A stretch of DNA of 64,000 nucleotides from NCBI RefSeq assembly GCF_964340395.1, contig NC_135557.1, positions 5,210,216-5,274,215 on the forward strand, given 5' to 3'. Made by a program: the position numbers and the translations under genes. The DNA comes from Glandiceps talaboti. Lineage: Eukaryota > Hemichordata > Enteropneusta > Spengelidae. This document shows, in pieces, positions 41,791 through 53,700 of this stretch (position 1 is the stretch's first letter; each line of letters starts with the position of its first letter). The notes beneath the pieces are model-generated. The model did no database searches and was not told the DNA's origin. It saw only the letters and a program-made list of their open reading frames with translations.

Positions 41791-42095
41791 TATTGTCTTC
41801 TTTATCGTCACGCTACAAACTCCATCACCATCGAAGTTTTGTTGCTGGGCTGCTACAATTCATTGTTTTAGAATATGGCTTGCTGTTAACATCTTGCACC
41901 TCACTCGTCGAACTTTGTACCGCAACTGATCAAATGTTGCACGTGTCAAAGCTTTGGATTACTATTTTATTTGTTGTTATGACTTTCCTAAACACCCCCC
42001 CCCCCACAACATCTGTATGTTGGCTTTCCTGTCGTGAGAAATTTAGCAGAAGCAATGCCATTATTACTATATGTGTTACACACATGTCAAGGGGT
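41700..42095. repeat. Segment shared with 60940-61320
   Basis: About 390 bases, from CCCATCATACCTGCACATGC to a poly-C run and GAGAAATTTAGCAGAAGCAA, are nearly identical to 60949-61290 in the same orientation. It covers the 5' part of the DUF3987-like gene. Confidence 0.85.
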
Positions 42096-42201
42096 TAGGA
42101 CAGTGTTACATCTGTTTTTTTGGTTTTAGATGAAAAGTGTTTGAAATATTTTACCAGCAGATAGGATTGGAATGTGTGGGAGATCTGGGTCTAAGCTAAA
42201 A

Positions 42202-45200
42202 TCAGATTTCAGTTGAGTCATCTAGATAGGTCAAATTTAAAGGATCATTGTCAAGTTGTACAAAGATATCCTTTTCAACAGGTTGGTACAACATTGGCAG
42301 TAATACATGGTATGTATCTGTATCAGGTGAGGAGATAACTCCTTTCTTATAAGGAGACATAACAGCATGGAGGATACACCTACTGTCTGCCTCCTCATGA
42401 CAACTTTCTTCACTCCAGTCAGTAACTGTTCCATCTCTATTTACAAACAGACTCTTGTCCTTATTTTCTCCATCAAACCCACCTGCTGTGATAAAAATTT
42501 GGTCTCCTTGCAAGGCAGGTACAACCATTTTCAAGCATGTGTGGGACAAAAAGTTTACCAGCTTTCTTTTATTTGATCTGCACCCAATAAATTTCCTCCA
42601 GTTATTTGGAAGAGTAGTGGATTCCTGAATGTCCTCTATCACATTCATTTCTTCAATATATACACCCCTATCCCTCCTGGAACGTTCAATATCTTTTGGG
42701 CTTGGAGCTAGTCGCTGTGGATCATCAAATATTAGGTGTACTTCAAAATAGTGTTGGCGAAAAGGGGGAACAAGCCAACGCCTCATAACAAAATTGGCAT
42801 AGTGACCAAAGGTCGTGTGTGCAGCAAGTGGGGATTTGTTTATCAAGAACATGTCATAAACTGACCCTGCCAGCCAATGGGTAAATAATCTTTGACAACT
42901 TTGTTATAGCGAGATTTACAAAATCTTGTGACATTACACTTTGGTCTCCTATATGGCAGTCCATCAGCCATGCATATTGCACGGGGAAACATTATAAATT
43001 GATATAGACTTTGCACTGGTTGGCCACTTTTCTTAGAATTTGCTATTTGTATTTTCAGACATGCAGTGATCGTTCTATGATCTTCATCATTTTTATTTTA
43101 CATGCTTGACAACTTTTCCAGTGAATGTTTTTAATCGACGTTTTCTTACTGGTACATTTGTACTGGGTTTATGCAGAATCCGAACTTTAATGTAAGCCTC
43201 CAAGTCTGTTTTAACAATTTCTCTGAATGATAACAAATCATCCTCAACAATTTATCAGCTGCTACATCCAAAAACACATTCTGCAAACCCCTACTAAGAG
43301 ATAGTGCTGAAAACAGATCTGTACTTTCAATTGAATCAATGTATAGCTTACAATTGTCCTCATGTATTTGTTTGACACTGGCTGAGCTGTTGTGCTGACT
43401 TTGAAAAGGAAACAATTGTTTTTTAAGATTTTTTGCTGCCATTGCCCTGTATGGAAGTACATGGCTAATCTCTCCATTATCCCTTCAACAGCTCTATGTA
43501 TTGCAGCTTTAACATCCTTATTCACACCCATTTCATGAGCCTCATCAAGTGCGACATTAGGCCACATAATCCCAGAAAGGTTGCACACAAAACCTGCTGA
43601 TTTGAAATGTTCCAAGAGAGACGAGGGCATTTTCATTATGTCTGCAAGATGACGTGGAACCAACCTTAGATAGAGTGATCTGTCAAAAGCATGAAATGTA
43701 GGATACATTGCCTTTAATGCTAACAATCTAAGATCCCAATTCCCTGAAAATAGCTATATACAAAGCAATATATGCAAATCAGTCTTCCTGTATAAACCGC
43801 AGCCCAAATCTGAATGTACTGTCATTCTCAGCTTTATTTTTGCAATATACCTTAAATTCTGTTTGCAGTCCTCTTAACTTATTTTGTAGGTCATCATATA
43901 TTTGAAATAGAAAGTCGTCATTTGAATTAGAGAGAAGAGAGTCAGATTCACAAGCTTTTGCAGTTGCTTCCAACAAGCATTCATTAACAGTTTTTGTCTG
44001 AGGAGAACATCTCTCATCGAGACTTTGATGTGAACTGATTACGGTGTATCAAAAATGACTCTACCAAACAGCAAAACATGTTTTCCCATATTTGAAACGG
44101 GAAACGATTAGTGAGTTTAAAATTTGTGCACATAGTTAATGTCTATCTCTAAAGTACCACCTTTATGGTTAAATCCTGCAAGTTGTTTCAAACCAGCATC
44201 CGGTTGATAATTCTTAAGGGTGTGCCCCGCCAGTCACCAATGAATGGTTGTAACCAGTCCAGATCAGCACCATACATATCCTTCAACCTTACAAGATGAT
44301 TAAATGTTTTACCATCACCTACAACTACAAGGTATTTTAGCTTTGCACCAACTTTGAAAGTTTTGTACATTTTGTTGATGACACCATGGACAGTTTCAAT
44401 AGAATCAGCATGTTCACCTGAAAGGCCAAGATACATGGTACATGACATTTGAACTTTCACATTCATTTCTGCAAGAGGCTGTGCCTAACTTTGTTTTGAA
44501 GTCTGGTAATACTATTTCAGTACTAGATCTATGAATTGTATTTTTTGTAGAATGAATGTGAATGTTTCAGAATAAAGTTTTGACTATGCATCTGTACTTA
44601 TTTCAAAATCTTGTAGTGAAATAAGAGAAGAAGGACAGCGTTCCCTAATTAGTGGAGGTTTGAACGTTTGGGTATTGTGTTGTTGAGCTATACCGGTACT
44701 ACCTTCAGTGAATGTGCGTTTTTTTCTCATAGGTTCATATGTAGAACTTGTACTAGCATGTTCTGACAAAACAGAAATGCCACACTGAGTTGTACCAAGA
44801 ACCTTTTGCATATTGCATTCTTTCATTTCCTGTGTACAAAAGTTGTCATTAAGCTCCTGCCATCTAGTGAATGAATTCTCAGCCTGTTCACTTATCAGAC
44901 TATCCTTACTTTTGATGAATTGTCTGTTAAGGAGTAGATCATAGTGACCAGGTTGACCTGGTTTGTCAGGAGTATATAATAAACAGACTGGCTCAGTTTT
45001 GGTGAAAAATTCGCCAAACGTTTCACCTTTGATGAAGGTGTCGTTTTGTACTGTGTAAATGTGAAGTGGACATTTTGCAACAAATACAACACAATATTTC
45101 TGGCATTCCACCAGGTTTAGTCATGCATTGTGCTCTGTGCAACATGTCCATGTATCTATTTCCATCCAACAGAACATCAAGCTGTGCATCATCCAATTCA

Positions 45201-46225
45201 TCAAAATATGTGTGATTAGCACGGAGAATGTCTGCAATATCAACTCATCAGAAAGATTTCTCTCCCTTTCTCTAAGAGTAGGGTCTGTAGGAAGGTCATT
45301 TCTATTCCCAATAGTAATACACCTAAAAAAAACATCTTCCATCACCATAAGTTTTGGTAAGTTTAAAGCCATCCACTTTGGCATGCATGTAAAAACTACC
45401 AAACACAAAGTCATCAGCACTGTACAATATTGACTTTGGCTTTGGTTGAACCATTTGGTATGATGTACCATGGAAACCTCTTTGTTTTTCATGGTCACCA
45501 GCCCTTTCCACTGCATATTTTGCAGCCTTATCAATGTTATCAATACTTGTAACTGAGAATGCATTGTTGAGTATGTTTTCTCTATAACAGCTTATGATTT
45601 TCTTTCCTCAATGACTGCTGCCATGTATCTGTGCAATGTATCAACAGAACAGATCACACCAAATCTATTCCAAATTTTGATAAGACTGGATTTTACCACA
45701 GGCCTTTGTCCTGGCACCACCCTTACATGCAACATGCACTGTGACTTTACCACTCCCCACTGGCAACACAGTTTCATCAGACAGTCTTTTTCCATTGAAT
45801 TAAAAACTGAACTCGTTACTAGGAACTGATATACATGATTCAATCATACCTTTAATATGTTTTACATTATGGTAGATTAAAGATTTAACTGTTAGATGTC
45901 TATCACCAATGGCAATATTGTGGTGTGTAGGACATTCAAAGAATACAAGGAAGGAGGAGATTGCTAGAAGTAAGGCACATGATGCAACTATATTCTGATC
46001 TTGTGCAACATTGAGCTGGATTGTTTTCAGTTGTCTCTTTCCAGATTCTCCAACTGTCAACATTGCCAAGTTTTGTTTATTATCATAATCAAAGAAGACA
46101 AGAAAGGAAGAAATAGCAAGTAGAACTATGACACGGGCTGTGATGTTCGTCTGATTTTCTGTAATGTCATGAATTATTACTTTTTGTTTCACTTCTCCTG
46201 GTTTTCCATTTTTGAAATGTTGCAA
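42202..46225 (-). pseudogene. Broken transposon gene: OTU protease plus DUF6589-like putative transposase
   Basis: A run of minus-strand frames, in order 46225-45800, 45843-45592, 45564-45121, 45111-44584, 44466-44188, 43976-43779, 43726-43146 and 42852-42202, is interrupted by frameshifts and stops. The OTU part shows TYGDGRCFFRC (catalytic Cys) and YTPDKPGQPGHYDLL (catalytic His). The putative nuclease part shows LVVVGDGKTFNHL, PFIGDWRG and, near the end, SCHEEADSRCILHAV and SSPDTDTYHVLL. These acidic motifs resemble animal DUF6589-type proteins and suggest an RNase H-like fold. The canonical GDWH reads GDWR here. Some gaps could be introns, but several adjacent frames overlap, so decay is more likely. 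Confidence 0.6.
44584..45520 (-). pseudogene. OTU-type cysteine protease region
   Basis: DGRCFFRCI spans a frame change near 45335-45345, then LRERERNLSDEL and CQKYCVVFVAKCPLHIYTVQ lead to CLLYTPDKPGQPGHYDLLL. The nucleophile Cys and the final His are both visible. OTU domains remove ubiquitin; they are known passengers in some animal transposons. The region ends in a low-complexity Ser/Thr tail. Confidence 0.65.
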
Positions 46226-47539
46226 TATATTGCCAAGTCTTCTCTGCTGACACTTAGGAGAACCATGAAGGAAGGTGAAACCCTCTATTTGTTTAGGTAA
46301 AAGGAAATTAAGGTGGACAGTGTAGAGATTGAAAGATTGTTAAAGCAGAAGTGATGTAAAATTGAAAACAATAGTACAACCTCTTCAACAACAAAAGCAT
46401 AGCCAGCGAACACATCTGGAAAACCAATGAAGCAACAACCCAAAACAAATACAAGGAAGAGCTTATAAACCAAGTCATTTGAATGTATAAAGTTTCAGAA
46501 GAATCAGAGTGTTGTACAGACTTATATCTACCATGCTGTGTAATTTCTGATGGATGTGGCTTAGGAAGGTAGAAAGAAGGGAAGAAATAGCTACGCAACA
46601 AAAAGGCTATTATTTCAAAAACCTTTATAAAATAAACTATGGAAAGAACAAAATAAATAATAAAGAAAATTAAACTAGCTGGTAAAATAAAACGGAGTGT
46701 CTTGTGACAGGCGCTTGTCAGCAGCATATTGTTCTCATGACAGGCACCGGGCACCAGCATGACATGCTGGTGACAGGTTCGAGATTTTTACGGCATCAAT
46801 TTGATATGTATTGATATGAAGAAAACGCTCTGGTTACCTTTCAAAATATACAGGCAAGTATATCGAAAATACTAAATAAATTAACACTGATTAATTAAAT
46901 ACTAATATATAAGAAATAGTCAATATTAACTAAAGGTAAACGATAAAAAATATAATGGTTTCTAATTGATTTATAAATACTCAACAAAACCAAAGAACAA
47001 AAACGAACACTTGACTGAATTACTTCTAGGTTTCTATTGGGTCGTTGACCTAAGTAATCCTAAATCTATACTATGATGCACAGTTCAGCAGTCCTGAGAT
47101 CTCAGCACATAGTTGAGAGTTGCAGTCTTCTACATCAGAATCTGTAAATTAACAATAAAAAATCTGTAGCGGTAAAATACAAGTATACATGGGACAAGAC
47201 CATCAGACATGTGTACCCCACTTGCGTGAGGTCAATGATATAATATGCAATACCATTGTCATCGAACATATATTTGGCAACAGTACTGTGTAGTCGGTCC
47301 TCCGTACGAGTACAGTGATCTTTCGGGTAATGTAAACATTGGTCAATGTTAAATATACGTACCTTTGGGTAAAACCAGCCTAATTACTTGAAACGTTGAC
47401 AATCGATGCCAGCTAACATTGAAAGAGTGGGAAAATTCTGACCCAATTCACACACCACACACTGTCTCCACTGTGAAAGGTATCGATCTAGTTTTTCAAA
47501 TTACTTTTCTCATTTGCATATTTTTATGAGGGTGCTGCG

Positions 47540-47720
47540 CCTAATTAAAGTGTCGGTCTTCTAATTGAAGACCGACACTTGAGTTAGAAAACCAATTTTT
47601 GAATTAGAAGACCGACAATTGAGTTAGAAGACCAATTTTTGAATTAGAAGACTGACAATTGAGTTAGAAGACCAATTTTTGAATTAGAAGACCGACGCTT
47701 GAATCAGAAGACCGATTTGT
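47540..47720. repeat. Right terminal minisatellite array
   Basis: Units of GAATTAGAAGACCGACAATT are the inverted counterpart of the left array. At its inner edge a foldback (GTGTCGGTCTTCTAATTGAAGACCGACAC region) marks a switch in unit orientation. Confidence 0.9.
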
Positions 47721-47736
47721 CGTCTTCGGCCACGGT

Positions 47737-47900
47737 AGATGTTTGTATTCAGGTATCTACTCGGCTTTTTGGGTGTAATGTTCTGCCAGTGGTCATTTAC
47801 TTTCTTTTTGATTAGTATTTTCAAATGATTGATCGACGGTGTGTGTTTAAATAGACTATATAATTTGTAGTTGATATTTTCATAATGGTGCGAGATTGTT
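47737..47900 (-). pseudogene. LINE reverse transcriptase C-terminal remnant
   Basis: Minus-strand reading gives HTPSINHLKILIKKKVNDHW, a typical segment after the LINE reverse transcriptase, ending at the right border of the 8.1 kb element. It should continue at 39600 on the other side of the insertion. Confidence 0.5.
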
Positions 47901-47914
47901 GGATTACCAAAATA

Positions 47915-48360
47915 GCTCGATCAGTGGCTATTGGCTATTTGCCAAAATAGCTGGATTTGAGATAATATAGCGGCTATTGGCTATTTATTGGATTGCCAAA
48001 ATAGCTTCATCTCCAAAATAGCTTGATTCGAGATAATATAGCGGCTGTTGGCTATTTCTTTGGTTCCCAAAATAGCTTGATCTGAAGTTAAATAGCAGCT
48101 ACTGGGAATTTATTGAAGTGCCAAATTAGCTGGATATCAGATAAATAGCGGCTATTGGCTATTTAGCTTAACAATATTGGCCATAAATAACCTGGTAATA
48201 GATTGCTGTCAGCTATTTTCAAACTGGGAATATGGTATGAATATCTCCCTAGGCAGCTATTCAAGCTAATTGCCATTAATAGACGACTACCAGCTAACAC
48301 CCCAACAGTCTCCAGGGCCTGGCTATTAAGTTATCAAGCTATTAGCCAAAAATAGCCGCT
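47915..48360. repeat. Degenerate tandem repeat with AATAGC/GGCTATT motifs
   Basis: Units of GCGGCTATTGGCTATTTATT and GCCAAAATAGCT recur with irregular spacing of about 60 bases. Similar GCTATTAGC sequence lies beside the other LINE fragment at 61880-61915. Confidence 0.75.
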
Positions 48361-48364
48361 ATTA

Positions 48365-48612
48365 GTATGTAGTGCTATGAATACAAAGCCAGTATGTAGT
48401 AGTATGTAGTGATATTAATACAAAGCCAGTATGTAGTAGTATGTAGTGCTATGAATACTAAGCCAGTATGTAGTAGTATGTAGTGCTATGAATACTAAGC
48501 CAGTATGTAGTAGTATGTAGTGCTATGAATACAAAGCCAGTATGTAGTAGTATGTAGTGCTATGAATATAAAGCCCCAGTATGTAGTAGTATGTAGTAAT
48601 ATGAATACAAAG
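48365..48612. repeat. 37-bp tandem repeat, about seven copies
   Basis: The unit starts AGTATGTAGTAGTATGTAGT and continues GCTATGAATACAAAGCC. Copies differ at one or two bases. Confidence 0.93.
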
Positions 48613-50278
48613 GGTAGCCTCTGCGCCCTCTGAGCTCAGGCTCAGAAGTCAACCCTACCCTACTGTGAGCTGTGCTGACAGTGTTGTGCTGGGTGACTGA
48701 CCATATGACTGACGCCCTCAACGATGACCAAGGACTGAAATACAAAAAAAAATACGAGGTCAGAACGAACAAGCAGCTAATACAATAGAAGTACGTCTTT
48801 AGACGTCCCTCGTGGTCTTGACTTAGCGACCAGCTACGAGTTGGGGCTCAGCCGTATCTTCTACATCTGGACGAAGATATTATCTGGATTGTACCTACCT
48901 AACCATCATACTAACAGCAATTACTTTCAGGTAAGACTACTTTCGTTGTTATTAAGGAAAACACAAAACTGAAGTCATGTCGGCGTCCGAGCCGGCGTGA
49001 ATTTTTCCCCTGTAGTAGTCGGTCCTACTCCCATAGACGTGACTATGACAGGCGAAAGTTTGTTTGACTTGTAGCGAGGTTTGAAGATGGGTTGGCTAGT
49101 TAATATGTTTAGTTTCAATTGCACTGTTTGAATTTGTGCTTGAGTATAAAACTCCTACTGGTTGTTGTAAAGTGTTTCACAGAAAAATGTTGTTATTTTG
49201 GTAGCGTGGTTGCGAGACTACTGAATACTACCGGAATTTCGCGCTAAAAATTACAATTAGTGTTATAGCCCAATTTTTACTAAATGTTGATAAACTCCCC
49301 ACTTGTTTCGAACCAAAAGTCCCCGCCCAAACTAGTAGGTTTCGAAAAGAAATTCACTGACTTCATTGAGCAGTTGCCCATCTTTTAAATTTGCCGCCCA
49401 TGTGGTGTGAACAAAAGGCCATAGCGATCTTTGCTACCTTTTGATAGGGCTCCGAGCTGCTACCTACTCCAACTCGCCCAATTCACCCTTTCACCTGTTT
49501 AATTAAATTTGAAATTTTATTTATGGTATTTTCTGCAGTTACAGCAAAATTCATTGTAATTTTGACTGTGCTAAAGCAAATTCAGAAGCGTTCCTTTGTT
49601 CAGTACAAACATTCTTTGAATAAATTAGCACAGAGTGAATAAATTAAATACTCAGTTCCCAGTTGATGCAGCTTTCAATAGCATTTTTGCTCATTCGCTT
49701 GCCCAAAATTCATTATTATCCCCAGGTTTACCTATTGCAATTATTTGCCTGTGTTTTCTTACATTTTGAAACCAAATACTGGTAAATTACTAAATAAAAA
49801 TATTTTCCCTTCTCAAAAAATAATTAGTAAATTTATTCAATTCTAGAAAATAGTATACCAGGTGGTCACATTTTACTTTGACTCATTATTTTGCATTTTG
49901 GGAGAATTTGGCATCCTACTGCTGCCACATCAGGTAGGGAGAGTGTGAAGGAAGGTTAGGGCAGGTACATGTACAATAATATCAGGCCATGTCAATCACG
50001 TCACTGCTGACAACCATGTACTGAATTAATTGTCATGTTTGATGTGAGGAGAGAAGTCAAAGTGAGTCTCACAGGAGTAGAACAGGAACAGTTGGGTAAG
50101 ATATATTGTAATGCAGTTGTTGAGATGTTGATCTCATTCCCGACAATATATTGGGAGTGTGTCCATCTAGTGTTTGGGTGTTAAAGTTCTTGCTGTTGTG
50201 TAAACTCAGTTAGTGAGATCCAAACACTGGTATTGATTAATCCAATACCATTCAAAATGTCAACATGTGGGGTTTTAG

Positions 50279-50420
50279 GGTTGTCGTTGGATGAGCGGTT
50301 AGCTCGTACGCCTCTTACCTCTACAGTCTGGGTTCGAACCCGCCAGGTGACAGCTGTGTTTGATTAAATTTACCATGTGGTAAGTAAGGAGAGTGTCGTT
50401 CAGTTTGAAATGTCTGACCC
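50279..50420 (+). mobile_element. tRNA-derived SINE
   Basis: TGGATGAGCGGTTAGCTCG fits a tRNA A box and GGTTCGAACCCGCCAG a B box. The body shares GAGAGTGTCGTTCAGTTTGA with the minus-strand copy at 21245-21420. Confidence 0.8.
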
Positions 50421-50527
50421 AAATCACTCCAAACTGCATATTATTCTTCATCAAGAAATAAAAGATTTAGGAATGTAAAAGCCCCAACAGTTGTTGAGTA
50501 TCAAGCAGTGATAATCGTATATGTCAA

Positions 50528-50650
<123 letters not shown>

Positions 50651-50713
50651 ATTTGTCATTGGTTACTTAATATTCCACTTTAATGTTAATCTTTTAATTT
50701 TTTGTCCTTTCAG

Positions 50714-53700
50714 GTAAAAGGACATGGATGCACTGGTCAATGAATGAAAATCAATCAAGAAATTTCAGTAACCTGTAAGCTGATGAAGATTTGAGACAAC
50801 CAAGATAAGTTCAACTAATTGTTATATTTGGATTTCTCAACCATTAAAGCTTTGCTGTTGTCAGATTGCACATACACAAAAATGATTTAAGCTCACTAGA
50901 TGTTAGAATTATCTGATGATAATGTTTATCAACTGGAGTTATGCCTGTTCAGATCAGATATTAGTAACTTTCAAGTTCAAATATGGAAGCTGACAGCTCT
51001 TAAGTTGTACAGTATTTTTCAAATTCTCTTACAAAAATTTGCTATAAAAGCACACAGGTAAATATGTCCATACAAATCTATGAAAACTAAAAACCAATAG
51101 ACAGTGTTTAAATTTCATATTTGGATATTGTTGATATGTATATATTATTCAGGTCGGTTTGCATGTTGCAACACCTGGATGGCTGCATGCAATAAAAGAA
51201 TCAAAGAAATTTCCACAACATGTTGTAGATTCACCCATCCTCTGTGCTTTGCTTTTGACCGATAGCTTTTACCTTTCCTTGCAAAATCAAATTCATTGAG
51301 AATAAATGAACATGCAATTGGCTAGAAAGGCACAGTGAAATGAATATGAATTTCACCAGTCATGTAGCATATTATTTTGAGTGTGTCAGATGAAAGTTAA
51401 TGGCATGAACATAGAGATAGATATACATTGGATGTAGGGCAGTATTGGGACAATACTCTGATAGTTGCCATAGAAGACATATTGGAATAAGAAGACATAT
51501 GACCAACTCTTTCACACTGAATCGTGCACAGCACTTGTAAAAACTTCCACAACTTCACTAGTATGGTCAAACCCTCAGTTTGTATGGCACAGCCTGAATG
51601 ACAACATATATTATTTAAATGCATCAGATGTTGATCACATTGGGTAAACCTTTTTGATGCAAGTGTACAGGAGAACCAAACATCATGAAGTCCAGTAAGA
51701 AATTGTAATACATTCTGTTTTATTAATAAGTTCTGGCAGACCAATAGTTTATATAAACACATCACCCTCTGGTTTGTATTATTGGTTGGTTGATGAGTTG
51801 TTTATTAGTTCGATTTGTCATCATTTGGTTGGTTGGTTTGTCGGTTGTTTGGTTGGTTGGTTGATATTTGTTTGTTGTCTGCGTTAGTTGGTTGTCAGTT
51901 GTTTAAGTCATTTATTATCTTGTTTATAGATGTTTTGGTAAGTTGGTTGGTCCTTTGAGTTTGTTGGTTGGTTTGTCGGTTAGTTGGTTTGCTTGTCAAG
52001 TTCATTTATTTGTTGGTTGGTTTTGTGGGTCACACATATTGTTGTACATCAATGATGCATTGAATTGGATTCAAGTAGAGGGTGCTGTGACTATGTACAC
52101 CAAGGGTTGTTCAAAACTCACCGATAACACACAATGTACAATTGCATTTTCTTTGTTGGCCTCTGTGATGTGTGGTTTTTTTGTTCACTTCTACCATCTT
52201 CAATGAAAAAAAATGTTTATTCAAACTGATCGAAATCTAATGCCTTTGATATCCAGATATGTTGTCAATCAGGCCAGGCCATACAAATTGAATGGGTAAC
52301 GATACTGGTGAAGTTATAGAAGAGTTAAATGAGCTGATGTGCCTGATTCAGTGTGAAAGAGTTTGTCACATTGCCATCTCTTTCCAATATGTCGTCAATG
52401 CCAACTGTCACTGTATTGAAACAATAATGTCATATTTCCTATATATATCTGTCTCAATGTTGATGGCATGAATTTTCATCTGACACATCCAAGATAGCAG
52501 GCTCCATGATCGGTGAAATTCATATTTATTTCATTGTATCTTTTAATGCCAAATTTCATGTTTATTTTTTGTCAATGCAATTAGATTTTACATCGAAAAG
52601 TGAAAAGTATTGGTCACAATGCAAAGGATGGAGTATGGATATATCTGAAACATTTTGTAGTGATTTCCTTGTTTCATTTAGCAATGCAGTCATCCATGTG
52701 TTGCTCCATGTGAAGTGAAACAAGTATTTCATTAACTGTTTCCCATTGTCCAGCCACAGTTAATGATCAATCTCCAAGTATTAATCATAATTTGCATACT
52801 GCTCTGCAGACTATTGTTTTTTTATTCACCAATCACTGTGACATTCTTTGTACATGAGTTGCAAAATGCTGTCTGCAAGGTGAGTTGATTTCACTCTCTG
52901 TCCAGCTTTCATTCACAAGATCTCTACGTATTGATTAGAATCAATTTATTGTTTTAGCATGACCATGACATGGCTTACCTGTAAGTCTCTCTCTTTCTAC
53001 TCAGATAACTCAACAAAATCAGAATGTGCAATAGACACCTGCCAGGATTCAAATATGCTGCAAACTATATGAAAAGGTATTTAGAGCTGATCTTTCTTAG
53101 TTTCAAAACCTGTGCTAATCTTTTTCTAGTTTTTTGTGATCAACACACATTATTTTTCTTAGAAACACCTGTTATGCTCTCTACCACAGTTGATTTTGAT
53201 AATTGTCAGATAGTCAATAAAATAAAATATAATCACCTGCCAATGACCAACCAGCCATCAACATAAAAATGGATACATGAGGTTGCCATTACCTTTTTGT
53301 CATGCATCCTCAATGGCACACAGCCGCCAAAATTGGTGTCTACTGCCCTTCTGCTCATGAAATGTCTGAACACATTTTTTTTGCATTTAGTGATATATAG
53401 TGTTAATGATTTTTGAATTGTAGGCATCAGCATCCCACTGACCAGAGGCACCTCAATTATGAACTACATGTATACTCAATATTAGCTACAGTTGCTGCAG
53501 AAATACAATCATAGACTTGGATCCATCACTAAGAACACGTCACAGACCACAGCAGAGTAAATATTTTACATGAAGAAGGAGTCAAGACTACATTGCACCA
53601 TTATAATATCAAGAACACTTGTCACAATTCACCACAAGATGTAAAAATTGTGCAGAAAGAGGAAGAAGTTAAGACTACCAGTTACATCACCAAGAACACT

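Larger units (their letters stand above)
39608..47736. mobile_element. 8.1 kb DNA transposon with minisatellite terminal inverted repeats
   Basis: The left end ACCGTGGCCGAAGACGACAA is followed by an array of 20-base units (GGTCTTCTAATTCAAGTGTC and a TCAAAAATC variant). The right end is the inverted equivalent, ending at 47736. Flanks TGTTGTTT and AGATGTTT agree at six of eight positions, suggesting a decayed 8-base target duplication. Inside, on the minus strand, are broken frames for an OTU-like protease, a DUF6589-like putative transposase and an endonuclease-like domain. Terminal repeats built of subrepeats and an 8-base duplication recall Zisupton-type or related DNA elements, but I cannot assign a superfamily. 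Confidence 0.75.

Noticed and set aside
46308-46760. 150-codon minus-strand hydrophobic frame inside the 8.1 kb transposon
   Set aside because: Low-complexity Phe/Leu/Ile composition from AT-rich DNA; no membrane family recognised and it lies upstream of the OTU/transposase frames without linkage.
48365-48612. Possible CRISPR-like array in the 37-bp tandem repeat
   Set aside because: Units are contiguous without unique spacers, and the genome is eukaryotic.
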